DNA from: Actinobacteria bacterium UBA5976
Lineage (GTDB): Bacteria > Actinomycetota > Actinomycetes > S36-B12 > UBA5976
NCBI GenBank assembly: GCA_002430405.1
Contig: DJBM01000102.1
Span: 1 to 7,542 of the forward strand
Reading direction: 5' to 3'
DNA: 7,542 bases
The notes under the pieces were generated by a model that saw only the letters and a list, made by a program, of their open reading frames with translations, was not told where the DNA came from and searched no databases. Shown piece after piece: positions 1-6,411 of the stretch (position 1 is its first letter; each line of letters begins with the position of its first letter). Position numbers and translations under genes: made by a program.

Positions 1-126
1 ATTGGTTGCATTGGAGTAGTTGTAGCAAGACCAGCAATTTTTTGGATTGGCATCGCACTATTACCAGTGGCGCTAATTGTTGGCAAAGTTTTAGCACTTC
101 TTGGATTCGGTAAATCTGCAAGCTAG
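1..126 (+). CDS. C-terminal 41 residues of a small membrane protein, HGxxPAAW-like (5' end outside window)
   Basis: Reading frame 1 is open from the first base to a TAG stop at 124-126. It encodes a hydrophobic tail: VVVARPAIFWIGIALLPVAL, then a short stretch ending LLGFGKSAS. This looks like the second membrane segment and C-terminus of the small actinobacterial HGxxPAAW-motif family (about 70-90 residues, two membrane helices, function unknown), where an 'FW-G-ALL-V--IVGKVL-L-GLGK' pattern is usual. That family often sits just upstream of trpC, and the position here fits. The defining HGxxPAAW motif would be upstream of the window, so the family call rests on the tail and the context. The alternative is the C-terminus of the Trp-operon-associated membrane protein (TIGR02234 type), which occupies a similar place. 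That this is coding is close to certain; the family is moderately supported. Confidence 0.65.
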   Translation: MGCIGVVVARPAIFWIGIALLPVALIVGKVLALLGFGKSAS

Positions 127-144
127 GCAAGGCGAAACTAGCTT
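120..144 (+). terminator. Hairpin overlapping the stop codon of the small membrane protein gene
   Basis: AAGCTAG (120-126) and CTAGCTT (138-144) form a perfect 7-bp stem around an 11-base loop. The TAG stop codon (124-126) is the inner end of the 5' arm. A loosely T-rich stretch (143-163) follows, but there is no clean U-tract, so it is a weak intrinsic terminator or a 3'-end stabilising stem rather than a proven terminator. Confidence 0.4.
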
Positions 145-167
145 CGTTCCAAATTTTGTATTCCCTC

Positions 168-173
168 TAAACT
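168..173 (+). promoter_or_regulatory. Weak candidate -10 element for the trpCBA unit
   Basis: TAAACT fits the TAnAnT pattern of a sigma-70-type -10 box and lies 29 bases before the trpC start, leaving room for a short leader. No convincing -35 is present; the best nearby hexamers are TTCGTT at 143-148 and TTCCAA at 147-152, both poorly spaced. trpC could equally be expressed by read-through from upstream genes. Confidence 0.2.
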
Positions 174-187
174 AGGTACACATCGCC

Positions 188-193
188 AGGAGG
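188..193 (+). promoter_or_regulatory. Strong ribosome binding site for trpC
   Basis: AGGAGG is a full anti-Shine-Dalgarno match nine bases before the ATG at 203, which fixes the trpC start. It is the strongest site in the trp cluster; trpB and trpA rely on a weaker site or on coupling. Confidence 0.85.
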
Positions 194-202
194 GCTCACT
201 CT

Positions 203-1021
203 ATGACTTCAGTCTTAGCTTCAATTATTTCTGGCGTACAAGAAGACCTTGCACTTCGCATGCAAAAAGTTTCAATTGATACTTTAAAATCCCAGATTGA
301 AAAATTGCCACCAGCCTTGCCGGCAGCAAAAATACTTAGCAACCGATCTTTTAGTGTCATAGCTGAGGTGAAGCGAGCGAGCCCAAGTAAAGGTCACCTT
401 TCAAATATCTCTGATCCCGCCCAACTCGCTTTTGATTATCAAGCAGGTGGCGCGCAAGTAATCAGTGTTTTAACGGAAGAACGCAGATTCAATGGCACTC
501 TTGCTGACCTTGACGCGGTTCGCAGCAAAGTTTCGGTACCTGTGCTTCGCAAAGATTTCATGGTGACCGAATACCAAGTTTGGGAAGCTCGAGCCCACGG
601 GGCAGATTTAATCTTGTTGATCGTTGCCGCCCTAGATGATTCTGAATTGAGCAAACTTAATGCCCTCGCACTTGAACTTGGCATGTCAGTGTTACTTGAG
701 ATTCACGACGCGACTGAACTCGAGCGCGCACTTGCGTTAAATCCGGTTTTAATTGGTGTCAACGCCCGCAATCTTAAGACCCTTGAAGTCGATTTAGCCA
801 CCTGCTTTAAACTTTTGCCCCTGATTCCAGAGCACATCGTTGCCATTGCGGAGTCAGGTATTTCCAGCACTGCCGAAGTCCAAGAATTAGCAAATTGTGG
901 CGCGCAAGCAGTTTTAGTTGGCGAGGCATTGGTCACAGGTGGTACTCCAAGCGAAACTGTCAGAGAATGGACTAAGGCAGGGGAACTTGCCCGCGCAAAC
1001 TATTTGATAAATGGCAGTTAG
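203..1021 (+). CDS. trpC: Indole-3-glycerol phosphate synthase
   Basis: A cytoplasmic enzyme that closes the ring of 1-(o-carboxyphenylamino)-1-deoxyribulose 5-phosphate to indole-3-glycerol phosphate, with loss of CO2 and water, feeding tryptophan synthase encoded next door. The 272 residues match a stand-alone TrpC (no fused TrpF). The TIM-barrel motifs are all present: IAEVKRASPSKG with Glu55 and Lys57, LRKDF with Lys117, LLEIH with Glu166, GVNARNLKT with Asn187, and AESGI with Glu217 and Ser218. Their spacing matches the known catalytic set (E51, K53, K110, E159, N180, E210, S211 of the Sulfolobus enzyme) with offsets of 4 then 7. The ATG is set by the AGGAGG nine bases upstream. The TAG stop overlaps the ribosome binding site of trpB. 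No separate trpF is in the window; in many actinobacteria PriA does that step. Confidence 0.97.
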   Translation: MTSVLASIISGVQEDLALRMQKVSIDTLKSQIEKLPPALPAAKILSNRSFSVIAEVKRASPSKGHLSNISDPAQLAFDYQAGGAQVISVLTEERRFNGTLADLDAVRSKVSVPVLRKDFMVTEYQVWEARAHGADLILLIVAALDDSELSKLNALALELGMSVLLEIHDATELERALALNPVLIGVNARNLKTLEVDLATCFKLLPLIPEHIVAIAESGISSTAEVQELANCGAQAVLVGEALVTGGTPSETVREWTKAGELARANYLINGS

Positions 1022-1032
1022 GACATAGGCAC

Positions 1033-2241
1033 ATGAGTGTTGATGAAGTTTTAGTTATGCCAGACTTACGCGGCCACTTTGGAAAATTCGGCGGCCGATT
1101 CGTACCCGAGGCCTTGATGGCCGCACTTGATGAACTAGATGATGCATTTCGCAAAGCCATGGTTGATCCAAGCTTTCTTGCCCAGCTCCATGACTTGCAA
1201 GTTAACTACACTGGCCGACCAAGTCCGATCACGCACGCAAAGCGCTTCTCGGAGCATGCAGGTGGCGCCACAGTATTACTCAAGCGCGAAGATTTAAATC
1301 ACACTGGCTCGCACAAAATCAATAACGTTCTTGGTCAAGGATTATTGACTCAGCGCATGGGTAAAACTCGTGTGATCGCGGAAACAGGTGCAGGACAACA
1401 CGGCGTTGCAACTGCGACTGTTGCAGCGTTGCTCGGTTTGGAGTGCGTTGTTTATATGGGCGAAGAAGACACCAAGCGCCAAGCACTAAATGTTGCTCGC
1501 ATGAAATTACTTGGCGCCACTGTCATTCCGGTAACTTCAGGCAGCAAAACTTTGAAAGACGCTATCAATGAAGCCATGCGCGATTGGGTAGCAAACGTTC
1601 AAGATACGCACTACATGCTTGGCACAGTTGCTGGACCTGCGCCATTTCCAGAAATGGTTCGCGATTTCCACCGAATCATTGGTGATGAATCCCGCGAACA
1701 AATGTTGGAGCGCTTTGGGCGCCTGCCAGATGTCGTAGCTGCTTGTGTTGGTGGCGGTTCCAATGCGATTGGAATTTTTACGGCGTTTATTCCAGATAGT
1801 GATGTGCGCTTACTTGGACTCGAAGCCGGTGGCGATGGCATTGAAACTGGTCGGCATGCTTCAACAATTGTTGGCGGCGCAGTCGGGGTACTGCACGGAG
1901 CTCGTTCTTACATAATGCAAGACGATGATGGCCAAACTATTGAAAGCCATTCAATTAGTGCCGGCCTGGACTATCCAAGTGTTGGTCCAGAGCATGCTTA
2001 TCTAGCTGACATTGGTCGCGCAGAATATCGTTCCATCACTGACGTCCAGGCTATGAACGCCTTTAAGTTGTTGTGTGAAACTGAAGGAATAATTCCAGCC
2101 ATTGAAACTGCGCACGCACTTGCTGGCGCACTTGAAATTGGAAAAGAGTTGGGCAAGGATGCCATCATCTTGGTGAATTGCTCAGGTCGAGGCGATAAGG
2201 ATGTTGAAACTGCTGCCAAGTGGTTTGACATGAATCCATGA
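1033..2241 (+). CDS. trpB: Tryptophan synthase beta chain
   Basis: PLP enzyme that condenses indole, channelled from TrpA, with L-serine to give tryptophan; it forms the cytoplasmic alpha2-beta2 complex. At 402 residues it has the usual length of the TrpB1 type. Visible motifs are GHFGKFGGRFVPEAL near the N-terminus, LNHTGSHKINN with the Schiff-base Lys95, ETGAGQHGVATA with catalytic Glu117, the phosphate-binding GGGSNAIG loop at 240-247, AGLDYPSVGPEH (310-321) and NCSGRGDKD with Ser384. AGGA at 1020-1023, overlapping the trpC stop, lies nine bases before the ATG at 1033 and supports that start. The in-frame ATG at 1057, which would begin at MPDLRGHFG, has no site before it but cannot be wholly excluded. 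The gap after trpC is 11 bases, and the stop overlaps the trpA start as ATGA. No defects seen. Confidence 0.98.
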   Translation: MSVDEVLVMPDLRGHFGKFGGRFVPEALMAALDELDDAFRKAMVDPSFLAQLHDLQVNYTGRPSPITHAKRFSEHAGGATVLLKREDLNHTGSHKINNVLGQGLLTQRMGKTRVIAETGAGQHGVATATVAALLGLECVVYMGEEDTKRQALNVARMKLLGATVIPVTSGSKTLKDAINEAMRDWVANVQDTHYMLGTVAGPAPFPEMVRDFHRIIGDESREQMLERFGRLPDVVAACVGGGSNAIGIFTAFIPDSDVRLLGLEAGGDGIETGRHASTIVGGAVGVLHGARSYIMQDDDGQTIESHSISAGLDYPSVGPEHAYLADIGRAEYRSITDVQAMNAFKLLCETEGIIPAIETAHALAGALEIGKELGKDAIILVNCSGRGDKDVETAAKWFDMNP

Positions 2242-3017
2242 GTCTGCTTCACGAAGTTTTTGCGCGCGCTAAGTCAGAAAATCGCGCGGCGTTAATTGCC
2301 TACTTGCCCGCAGGGTACCCAACTGCTGATGGCGCAGTGGAATGTATTGCAGCGATGGTTGCTGGCGGCGTTGACATAGTCGAAATAGGTTTTCCTTACA
2401 GCGACCCTGTTATGGATGGACCAACTATCCAGGAAGCCGTAAATATTTCCTTGGTTGGTGGAACTAAATCTGCCACGGTAATAGAAACTGTAAAACGTGT
2501 TTCCGAACTTGGGGTACCAACACTCGTTATGTCGTATTGGAATCCGATTGAACGCTATGGCCTAGAAAGTTTTGCCACTGATTTTCATGCTGCCGGTGGC
2601 GCAGGGGTAATCACTCCCGATTTAACTCCTGAAGAAGCTGATGATTGGATTGCAGCAACGGATGAACAAGATGTGGAACGCGTTTTTCTCGTAGCGTTAT
2701 CGAGTTCAGATGAGCGAATTTCTAAAGTTGCAAGTGTTACAACTGGCTTTGTTTACGCTGGAGCAGTCATGGGCGTAACTGGCGCTCGCGCCTCACTCTC
2801 TGATGCCATTGAGGGATTAGTTACTAAAGTGCGCCGCCATACTGAATTACCAGTTGCAGTTGGCCTTGGCGTATCTACGCCCGAGCAAGCCCACGAAATT
2901 GCCCAATATGCAGATGGCGTCATAGTCGGCAGTGCCTTTGTAACGGCAATAGCTAATGGCGGGCCGCAGGCAGCAAAAGCACTAGCACAGGCACTTTCGC
3001 AGGGACTAAGCCGATAG
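2238..3017 (+). CDS. trpA: Tryptophan synthase alpha chain
   Basis: Splits indole-3-glycerol phosphate into glyceraldehyde 3-phosphate and indole, which passes through the tunnel to TrpB. The 259-residue TIM barrel shows AYLPAGYPT, then VDIVEIGFPYSDPVMDGPTI with catalytic Glu49 and Asp60 at the same numbers as in Salmonella TrpA, MSYWNPI around 98-104, FVYAGAVMGVTGAR at 171-184 (loop 6, with the 'MGVTGAR' form common in actinobacteria), and the phosphate-binding GLGVST and IVGSA segments near the C-terminus. The ATG overlaps the trpB TGA by four bases (ATGA) and has no clear Shine-Dalgarno, so translation is probably coupled to trpB, giving the balanced subunit supply the complex needs. Confidence 0.97.
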   Translation: MSLLHEVFARAKSENRAALIAYLPAGYPTADGAVECIAAMVAGGVDIVEIGFPYSDPVMDGPTIQEAVNISLVGGTKSATVIETVKRVSELGVPTLVMSYWNPIERYGLESFATDFHAAGGAGVITPDLTPEEADDWIAATDEQDVERVFLVALSSSDERISKVASVTTGFVYAGAVMGVTGARASLSDAIEGLVTKVRRHTELPVAVGLGVSTPEQAHEIAQYADGVIVGSAFVTAIANGGPQAAKALAQALSQGLSR

Positions 3018-3030
3018 CACCTAGAGTCCC
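3002..3030 (+). terminator. Hairpin around the trpA stop codon
   Basis: GGGACT (3002-3007) pairs perfectly with AGTCCC (3025-3030), a 6-bp stem with a 17-base loop that contains the trpA TAG stop (3015-3017). Only a short T-containing stretch follows. It may mark the end of the trp unit, since a separate promoter candidate lies just downstream, but the loop is long and the U-tract is missing. Confidence 0.35.
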
Positions 3031-3033
3031 AAG

Positions 3034-3062
3034 TTTCAAGCATTCTCAAAGTGCGACATAAT
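3034..3062 (+). promoter_or_regulatory. Candidate promoter for the thioredoxin-like gene and lgt
   Basis: CATAAT (3057-3062) matches the -10 consensus at five of six positions. TTTCAA (3034-3039) lies 17 bases upstream as a poor -35. Transcription would start near 3069 and leave a leader of about 38 bases. A 7-bp inverted repeat (TTCTCAA 3043-3049, TTGAGAA 3076-3082) straddles the -10 box and could bear on its use, or be chance. Confidence 0.35.
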
Positions 3063-3106
3063 TAGGTAATCAGTATTGAGAACTTGGACGTAGTTTTGGA
3101 GTATTT

Positions 3107-3913
3107 GTGTCAGAAGAAAATTTGAGCGCCAAAGCAGCAAAAGCCGCAGCCGCTGCTGCTCGTAACGCCGCCGCCGCAGTAGAGCAAAAGCGCCAACGCA
3201 AGATTCGGTTAATTGGTGGCGCAGTTGTTGTGCTCATAATGGGAGCATTAATCGCAATTCCAACGCTCTCAAACACCGACGCCGTAATCCCAGCGAATGC
3301 AGCGCTACCAGCAGGTGTAACTTCTGATACTTATGGCGTAAAAGTAGGTCCAGCCTGGGACGCACCGGATGCTGACAAAATTCCAATCCTGCAAATTTGG
3401 GAAGACTTTCAATGTCCAGCATGCGGCAGCTTTGAAGCTGCTTCTGGGGTAATCCTGAAGGGACTGATTGACGCGGGCAAAGTCCGGGTTGAATATCGCC
3501 CGACAATTTTCTTAGATAAAAACTTGCTAGCGCAAAATACTGCTGCGGGAAATCCAAATTCTTCAAAGCGTGCAACTTTAGCTTTTGGTTGCGCAGTTGA
3601 TGCAGGGGCCGAAATCGATTACCACGCCCAGCTTTTCGCAAACCAACCACAAGAAGGCGCAGGATATTCCGAAGACGCACTCATTGATTTTGCCCAGACT
3701 TCTGGAATAACTGGCGATACGTTAGTCACTTTCACCGATTGCTTAAAGAGTGAAAAGTATGCTGGGTGGGTTGCCAATTCTTACGCAGCGTTTGACTCGG
3801 AAGGCGTGTCTTCAACACCAACTGGAATCTTAGACGGTACCCAACTAACCGGTGATGTCTTGTTCGATCCAGCTCAATTAACTGCTGCTATTGAGGCTGC
3901 GACCAAGAGTTAG
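3107..3913 (+). CDS. Membrane-anchored DsbA-like thiol oxidoreductase (thioredoxin fold)
   Basis: A 268-residue protein predicted to have a cytoplasmic, alanine- and lysine-rich N-terminus (about 5-32), one membrane segment (about 33-53, IRLIGGAVVVLIMGALIAIP) and an extracytoplasmic thioredoxin-like domain. The redox motif is Cys103-Pro-Ala-Cys106 in WEDFQCPACGSFE, typical of the DsbA-like 'thioredoxin_4' family, and SSTPTG (235-240) supplies the cis-proline loop (Pro238). Two further cysteines, Cys162 and Cys212, lie in the inserted helical part and may form a structural disulfide. The likely role is making or reshuffling disulfides in exported proteins; the substrate is unknown. The start is GTG, set by GGAG at 3098-3101, five bases upstream. 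A DsbA-like gene between trpA and lgt is a known actinobacterial arrangement. The specific redox direction (oxidase or isomerase) cannot be read from sequence. Confidence 0.88.
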   Translation: MSEENLSAKAAKAAAAAARNAAAAVEQKRQRKIRLIGGAVVVLIMGALIAIPTLSNTDAVIPANAALPAGVTSDTYGVKVGPAWDAPDADKIPILQIWEDFQCPACGSFEAASGVILKGLIDAGKVRVEYRPTIFLDKNLLAQNTAAGNPNSSKRATLAFGCAVDAGAEIDYHAQLFANQPQEGAGYSEDALIDFAQTSGITGDTLVTFTDCLKSEKYAGWVANSYAAFDSEGVSSTPTGILDGTQLTGDVLFDPAQLTAAIEAATKS

Positions 3914-3927
3914 TCTGACTAACTCTT
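3905..3927 (+). terminator. Perfect 9-bp hairpin over the stop codon, just before lgt
   Basis: AAGAGTTAG (3905-3913) and CTAACTCTT (3919-3927) pair without mismatch around the loop TCTGA. The TAG stop of the thioredoxin-like gene (3911-3913) is the top of the 5' arm, and the 3' arm ends eight bases before the lgt ATG. There is no U-tract, so full termination is doubtful; it could attenuate, or shape translation initiation of lgt, which lacks a Shine-Dalgarno. Confidence 0.5.
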
Positions 3928-3934
3928 AACAGTT

Positions 3935-4894
3935 ATGCCTCAGTTTCCTGCTTTCATCCCCAGTCCCTCCGAGAGTGTCTGGCAACTAGGGCCATTCCCG
4001 TTGCGGGCGTATGCACTTTGCATTTTGACCGGAATTTTTCTCGCAGTATGGCTGGGAAATCGGCGCTTCATTTCCCGCGGCGGACTAGATGGTCAAGTAG
4101 CTGACATTGCGATGTGGGCTGTGCCATTTGGAGTAATTGGTGGTCGCATATATCACGTACTCACGGATTGGGAAATTTACTTTAGTGAGGGCGGCAAAGG
4201 TTTCATTGGTGCACTTCGCATTTGGGAAGGCGGCCTAGGAATTTGGGGCGCGATTGCACTTGGCGGAGTAGGCGCGTGGATTGGCGCTAAACGTCAAGGT
4301 GTTGCCTTCGCTCCGTTCGCGGATTCGATAGCGCCAGGCATTGCATTTGCCCAAGCGATCGGACGTTTTGGCAATTGGTTTAATCAAGAACTTTTTGGCC
4401 GCCCAACAACGCTTCCCTGGGGACTTGAAATCGACATTGCGAATCGGCCAACTAATTTCACGCAGTTCGAAACTTTTCATCCGACATTTTTATATGAAGC
4501 AATTGCCTGCACCATAATCGGCTTGGTATTAATTCGATCCGACAAACGCTACGTCATGGGACACGGCAGAGTATTCGCCTTGTACGCGAGCATGTATTGC
4601 GTAGCACGCGGATTAATTGAGACTATGCGAATCGATGACGCACGACTCATCTTAGGTATTCGCCTCAATGTATTTACTGCGCTGATTATTGGCGCTGGTG
4701 CGCTGCTGTATTTAGTTAGATCAAGTGAAAAAAACCCAGGTCGCGAAATTATGTCTCGCGGAAAATTGGTACTGAAATCAACAGAGCCAGGAACAACGCA
4801 GGAGACCACTGAGTTGACTGAGCCAGTCTTCGCACCTGAATCGCAGCCACCCACACCAAGATCAAATCAGCCCGGCCGTCGTCGTAAAACGTAG
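3935..4894 (+). CDS. lgt: Prolipoprotein diacylglyceryl transferase
   Basis: Integral membrane enzyme that transfers a diacylglyceryl group from phosphatidylglycerol to the lipobox cysteine of prelipoproteins, the first step of lipoprotein maturation. The 319 residues show the N-terminal IPSPSESVWQLGPFPLRAYAL (Tyr26 as in E. coli), several membrane helices, and the Lgt signature GRFGNWFNQELFGRPT at 143-158 with Arg144, Asn147 and Glu152. FHPTFLYE (181-188) and ARGLIETMR with Arg225, the likely equivalent of E. coli Arg239, follow. The segment WEGGLGIWG carries Trp104 where E. coli has His103, as in other actinobacterial Lgt proteins. Residues about 264-319 are a cytoplasmic tail rich in Thr, Glu and Pro ending RRRKT, dispensable-looking. 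The ATG has no Shine-Dalgarno and follows a 9-bp hairpin; it is chosen because it yields the normal N-terminus. Confidence 0.96.
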   Translation: MPQFPAFIPSPSESVWQLGPFPLRAYALCILTGIFLAVWLGNRRFISRGGLDGQVADIAMWAVPFGVIGGRIYHVLTDWEIYFSEGGKGFIGALRIWEGGLGIWGAIALGGVGAWIGAKRQGVAFAPFADSIAPGIAFAQAIGRFGNWFNQELFGRPTTLPWGLEIDIANRPTNFTQFETFHPTFLYEAIACTIIGLVLIRSDKRYVMGHGRVFALYASMYCVARGLIETMRIDDARLILGIRLNVFTALIIGAGALLYLVRSSEKNPGREIMSRGKLVLKSTEPGTTQETTELTEPVFAPESQPPTPRSNQPGRRRKT

Positions 4895-4907
4895 TTAGAC
4901 TGACTAC
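4891..4907 (+). terminator. Small hairpin over the lgt stop codon
   Basis: GTAGT (4891-4895) pairs with ACTAC (4903-4907), extendable by one T-G wobble, with an AGACT loop. The lgt TAG (4892-4894) is inside the 5' arm. The stem is short and AT-rich with no U-tract. Its loop region, GTTAGACTGACTA, nearly repeats GTTAGTCTGACTA of the hairpin at the end of the preceding gene. Confidence 0.3.
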
Positions 4908-4931
4908 ATCAACGCTAGTTAGGAACACGCA

Positions 4932-6359
4932 ATGCGTCGCGCAAAGATAGTTTGCACGCTTGGACCTGCTACTGCTACACCAGAAATCATCGCAGCCTTG
5001 GTTAATGCTGGAATGAATGTTGCGCGCTTAAATCTTTCTCATGGCGATCACGCTGTACACACAAAATCTTACGAACTAGTTCGCGCTGCTTCAAAAGCAT
5101 CGGGTTTAGGCGTTGGAATTTTGGCCGATCTACAGGGACCAAAGATCCGACTGGCTAAATTTGCCGCTGGTCCAGTGTCCTTAGTTCAAGGTGAAAGCTT
5201 CACAATTACCACGCGCGATGTCATGGGCGATGCCACGATTTGTGGCACAACATATTCTGGATTACCTGGTGACTGCAAAATTGGTGATCGAATCTTAATT
5301 GACGATGGCAAAGTTGGTCTCGAAGTAATTGAAGTAACCGCTGATTCAGTTATTACAAAAGTTACGGAAGCTGGAATAGTCAGTGACAACAAGGGCATAA
5401 ATTTGCCTGGGGTAGCTGTCAGTGTTCCAGCACTTTCAGAAAAAGATATTGCGGACTTGCGCTGGGCACTTCGCCAAGGTGTGGACTTGATCGCGCTTTC
5501 CTTCGTGCGAAATGCTTCCGACATTCAAGATGTGCACGCCGTCATGGCTGAAGAGGGCCGAAGAGTGCCCGTAATTGCAAAGATCGAAAAGCCGCAGGCC
5601 GTTGCTAATCTTGCTGAAATTATTGAAGCCTTTGATGGCATCATGATCGCGCGCGGTGACTTGGGCGTAGAACTTCCACTTGAGCAAGTGCCGATGGTGC
5701 AAAAGCGCGCAATTGCGCTGGCTCGCGACGCAACTAAGCCAGTTATTGTCGCAACTCAAATGTTGGAGTCAATGATCACGGCATCTCGTCCAACCCGGGC
5801 GGAAGCCAGCGATGTTGCAAATGCAGTACTTGACGGCGCCGATGCCTTGATGCTCTCTGGCGAAACCAGCGTTGGCGTTGATCCGGTGCATGTTGTTGAC
5901 ACTATGAGTCGCATCATTTCGCACATTGAATCCGAAGCCCTAGAAACTCTGCCAAAACTTGCTGACGATGCGCATGGTGCCACCGCAAAAGCCATCAGCA
6001 TGGCAGCAGTAGAAGTTGCAAAGCATGTGGGCGCAGTGAGCATTGTCGCATTTACTGAGACCGGAAGTTCGGCGCGGTTAGTGGCGCGCCATCGCAGCCC
6101 CACAAATTTGCTGGCATTCACGCCTAATGAAAATGTTCTAAATCAACTTTCCTTAGTTTGGGGAATCCAAACATTCTTGGCGCCGGGGGTTACCCATACC
6201 GATGAAATGGTGGCTCAGCTCGACAGAGTCTTATTAAAACTTGGGATTTTCAAATTGCACGATCCGATTGTCGTTATTGCTGGCGTTCCGCCAGGTATTC
6301 CTGGTTCTACGAATGGGATGCGGGTGCACCAACTGGGTCATGGAGCTAATAACGCCTAG
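4932..6359 (+). CDS. pyk: Pyruvate kinase
   Basis: Glycolytic enzyme making pyruvate and ATP from phosphoenolpyruvate and ADP; a cytoplasmic tetramer in most bacteria. All 475 residues of a normal bacterial Pyk are present. The A domain opens with RRAKIVCTLGPA and MNVARLNLSHG (Arg32, Asn34, His37), then ADLQGPKIR. The B domain spans roughly residues 72-165. The catalytic part is VIAKIEKP with Lys217 and metal-binding Glu219, IARGDLGVELP with Asp243, and ATQMLESMITASRPTRAE with Thr275. A C-terminal allosteric domain starts near residue 345. Lys71 of QGPKIR sits where K+-dependent enzymes have Glu (Glu117 of rabbit muscle), so this form is expected not to need K+. AGGA at 4921-4924 lies seven bases before the ATG. 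It is 37 bases from lgt, so co-transcription is possible; the TAG lies in the loop of a strong hairpin. Confidence 0.98.
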   Translation: MRRAKIVCTLGPATATPEIIAALVNAGMNVARLNLSHGDHAVHTKSYELVRAASKASGLGVGILADLQGPKIRLAKFAAGPVSLVQGESFTITTRDVMGDATICGTTYSGLPGDCKIGDRILIDDGKVGLEVIEVTADSVITKVTEAGIVSDNKGINLPGVAVSVPALSEKDIADLRWALRQGVDLIALSFVRNASDIQDVHAVMAEEGRRVPVIAKIEKPQAVANLAEIIEAFDGIMIARGDLGVELPLEQVPMVQKRAIALARDATKPVIVATQMLESMITASRPTRAEASDVANAVLDGADALMLSGETSVGVDPVHVVDTMSRIISHIESEALETLPKLADDAHGATAKAISMAAVEVAKHVGAVSIVAFTETGSSARLVARHRSPTNLLAFTPNENVLNQLSLVWGIQTFLAPGVTHTDEMVAQLDRVLLKLGIFKLHDPIVVIAGVPPGIPGSTNGMRVHQLGHGANNA

Positions 6360-6373
6360 GCGTTAATAGCTCC
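6342..6373 (+). terminator. Strong hairpin 1 at the end of pyk, stop codon in the loop
   Basis: The arms 6342-6355 and 6360-6373 pair over 14 positions with a single A-A mismatch, closing on a CTAG loop in which TAG (6357-6359) is the pyk stop. The centre TAACGCCTAGGCGTTA is also a perfect 16-bp DNA palindrome. No U-tract follows. Read as one of two stacked terminators closing the pyk transcript; a protein-binding palindrome is the alternative. Confidence 0.6.
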
Positions 6374-6411
6374 CAATAAACACATCAAGCAAATAACGCG
6401 TAGGCGTTATT
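6348..6411 (+). repeat. Direct repeat of a 20-base palindromic core
   Basis: AATAACGCCTAGGCGTTAAT (6348-6367) recurs as AATAACGCGTAGGCGTTATT (6392-6411), 18 of 20 bases alike at a 44-base offset. Each copy is the core of its own hairpin, so the 5' arm of either can also pair with the 3' arm of the other. Confidence 0.75.

Noticed and set aside
127..202. Tryptophan leader-peptide attenuator before trpC
   Set aside because: There is no short frame with clustered Trp codons and no paired terminator/antiterminator fold; only one hairpin that belongs to the upstream gene end.
3234..3680. 148-codon open frame on the - strand opposite the thioredoxin-like gene
   Set aside because: It lies wholly antisense to a gene with clear motifs, is Leu/Arg-rich with no recognisable domain, and has no sign of its own ribosome binding site.
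4927..4937. Small hairpin ACGC-aat-GCGT around the pyk start codon
   Set aside because: Four base pairs with a three-base loop is too small to claim regulation.
5072..5083. Perfect 12-bp palindrome CGAACTAGTTCG inside pyk
   Set aside because: It falls in ordinary codons of a conserved gene, has no spacer to fold well, and is plausible by chance.
5756..6121. Open frame of 121 codons on the - strand inside pyk
   Set aside because: A Ser/Ala/Thr-rich shadow of a fully intact pyruvate kinase; no motif or independent signal.
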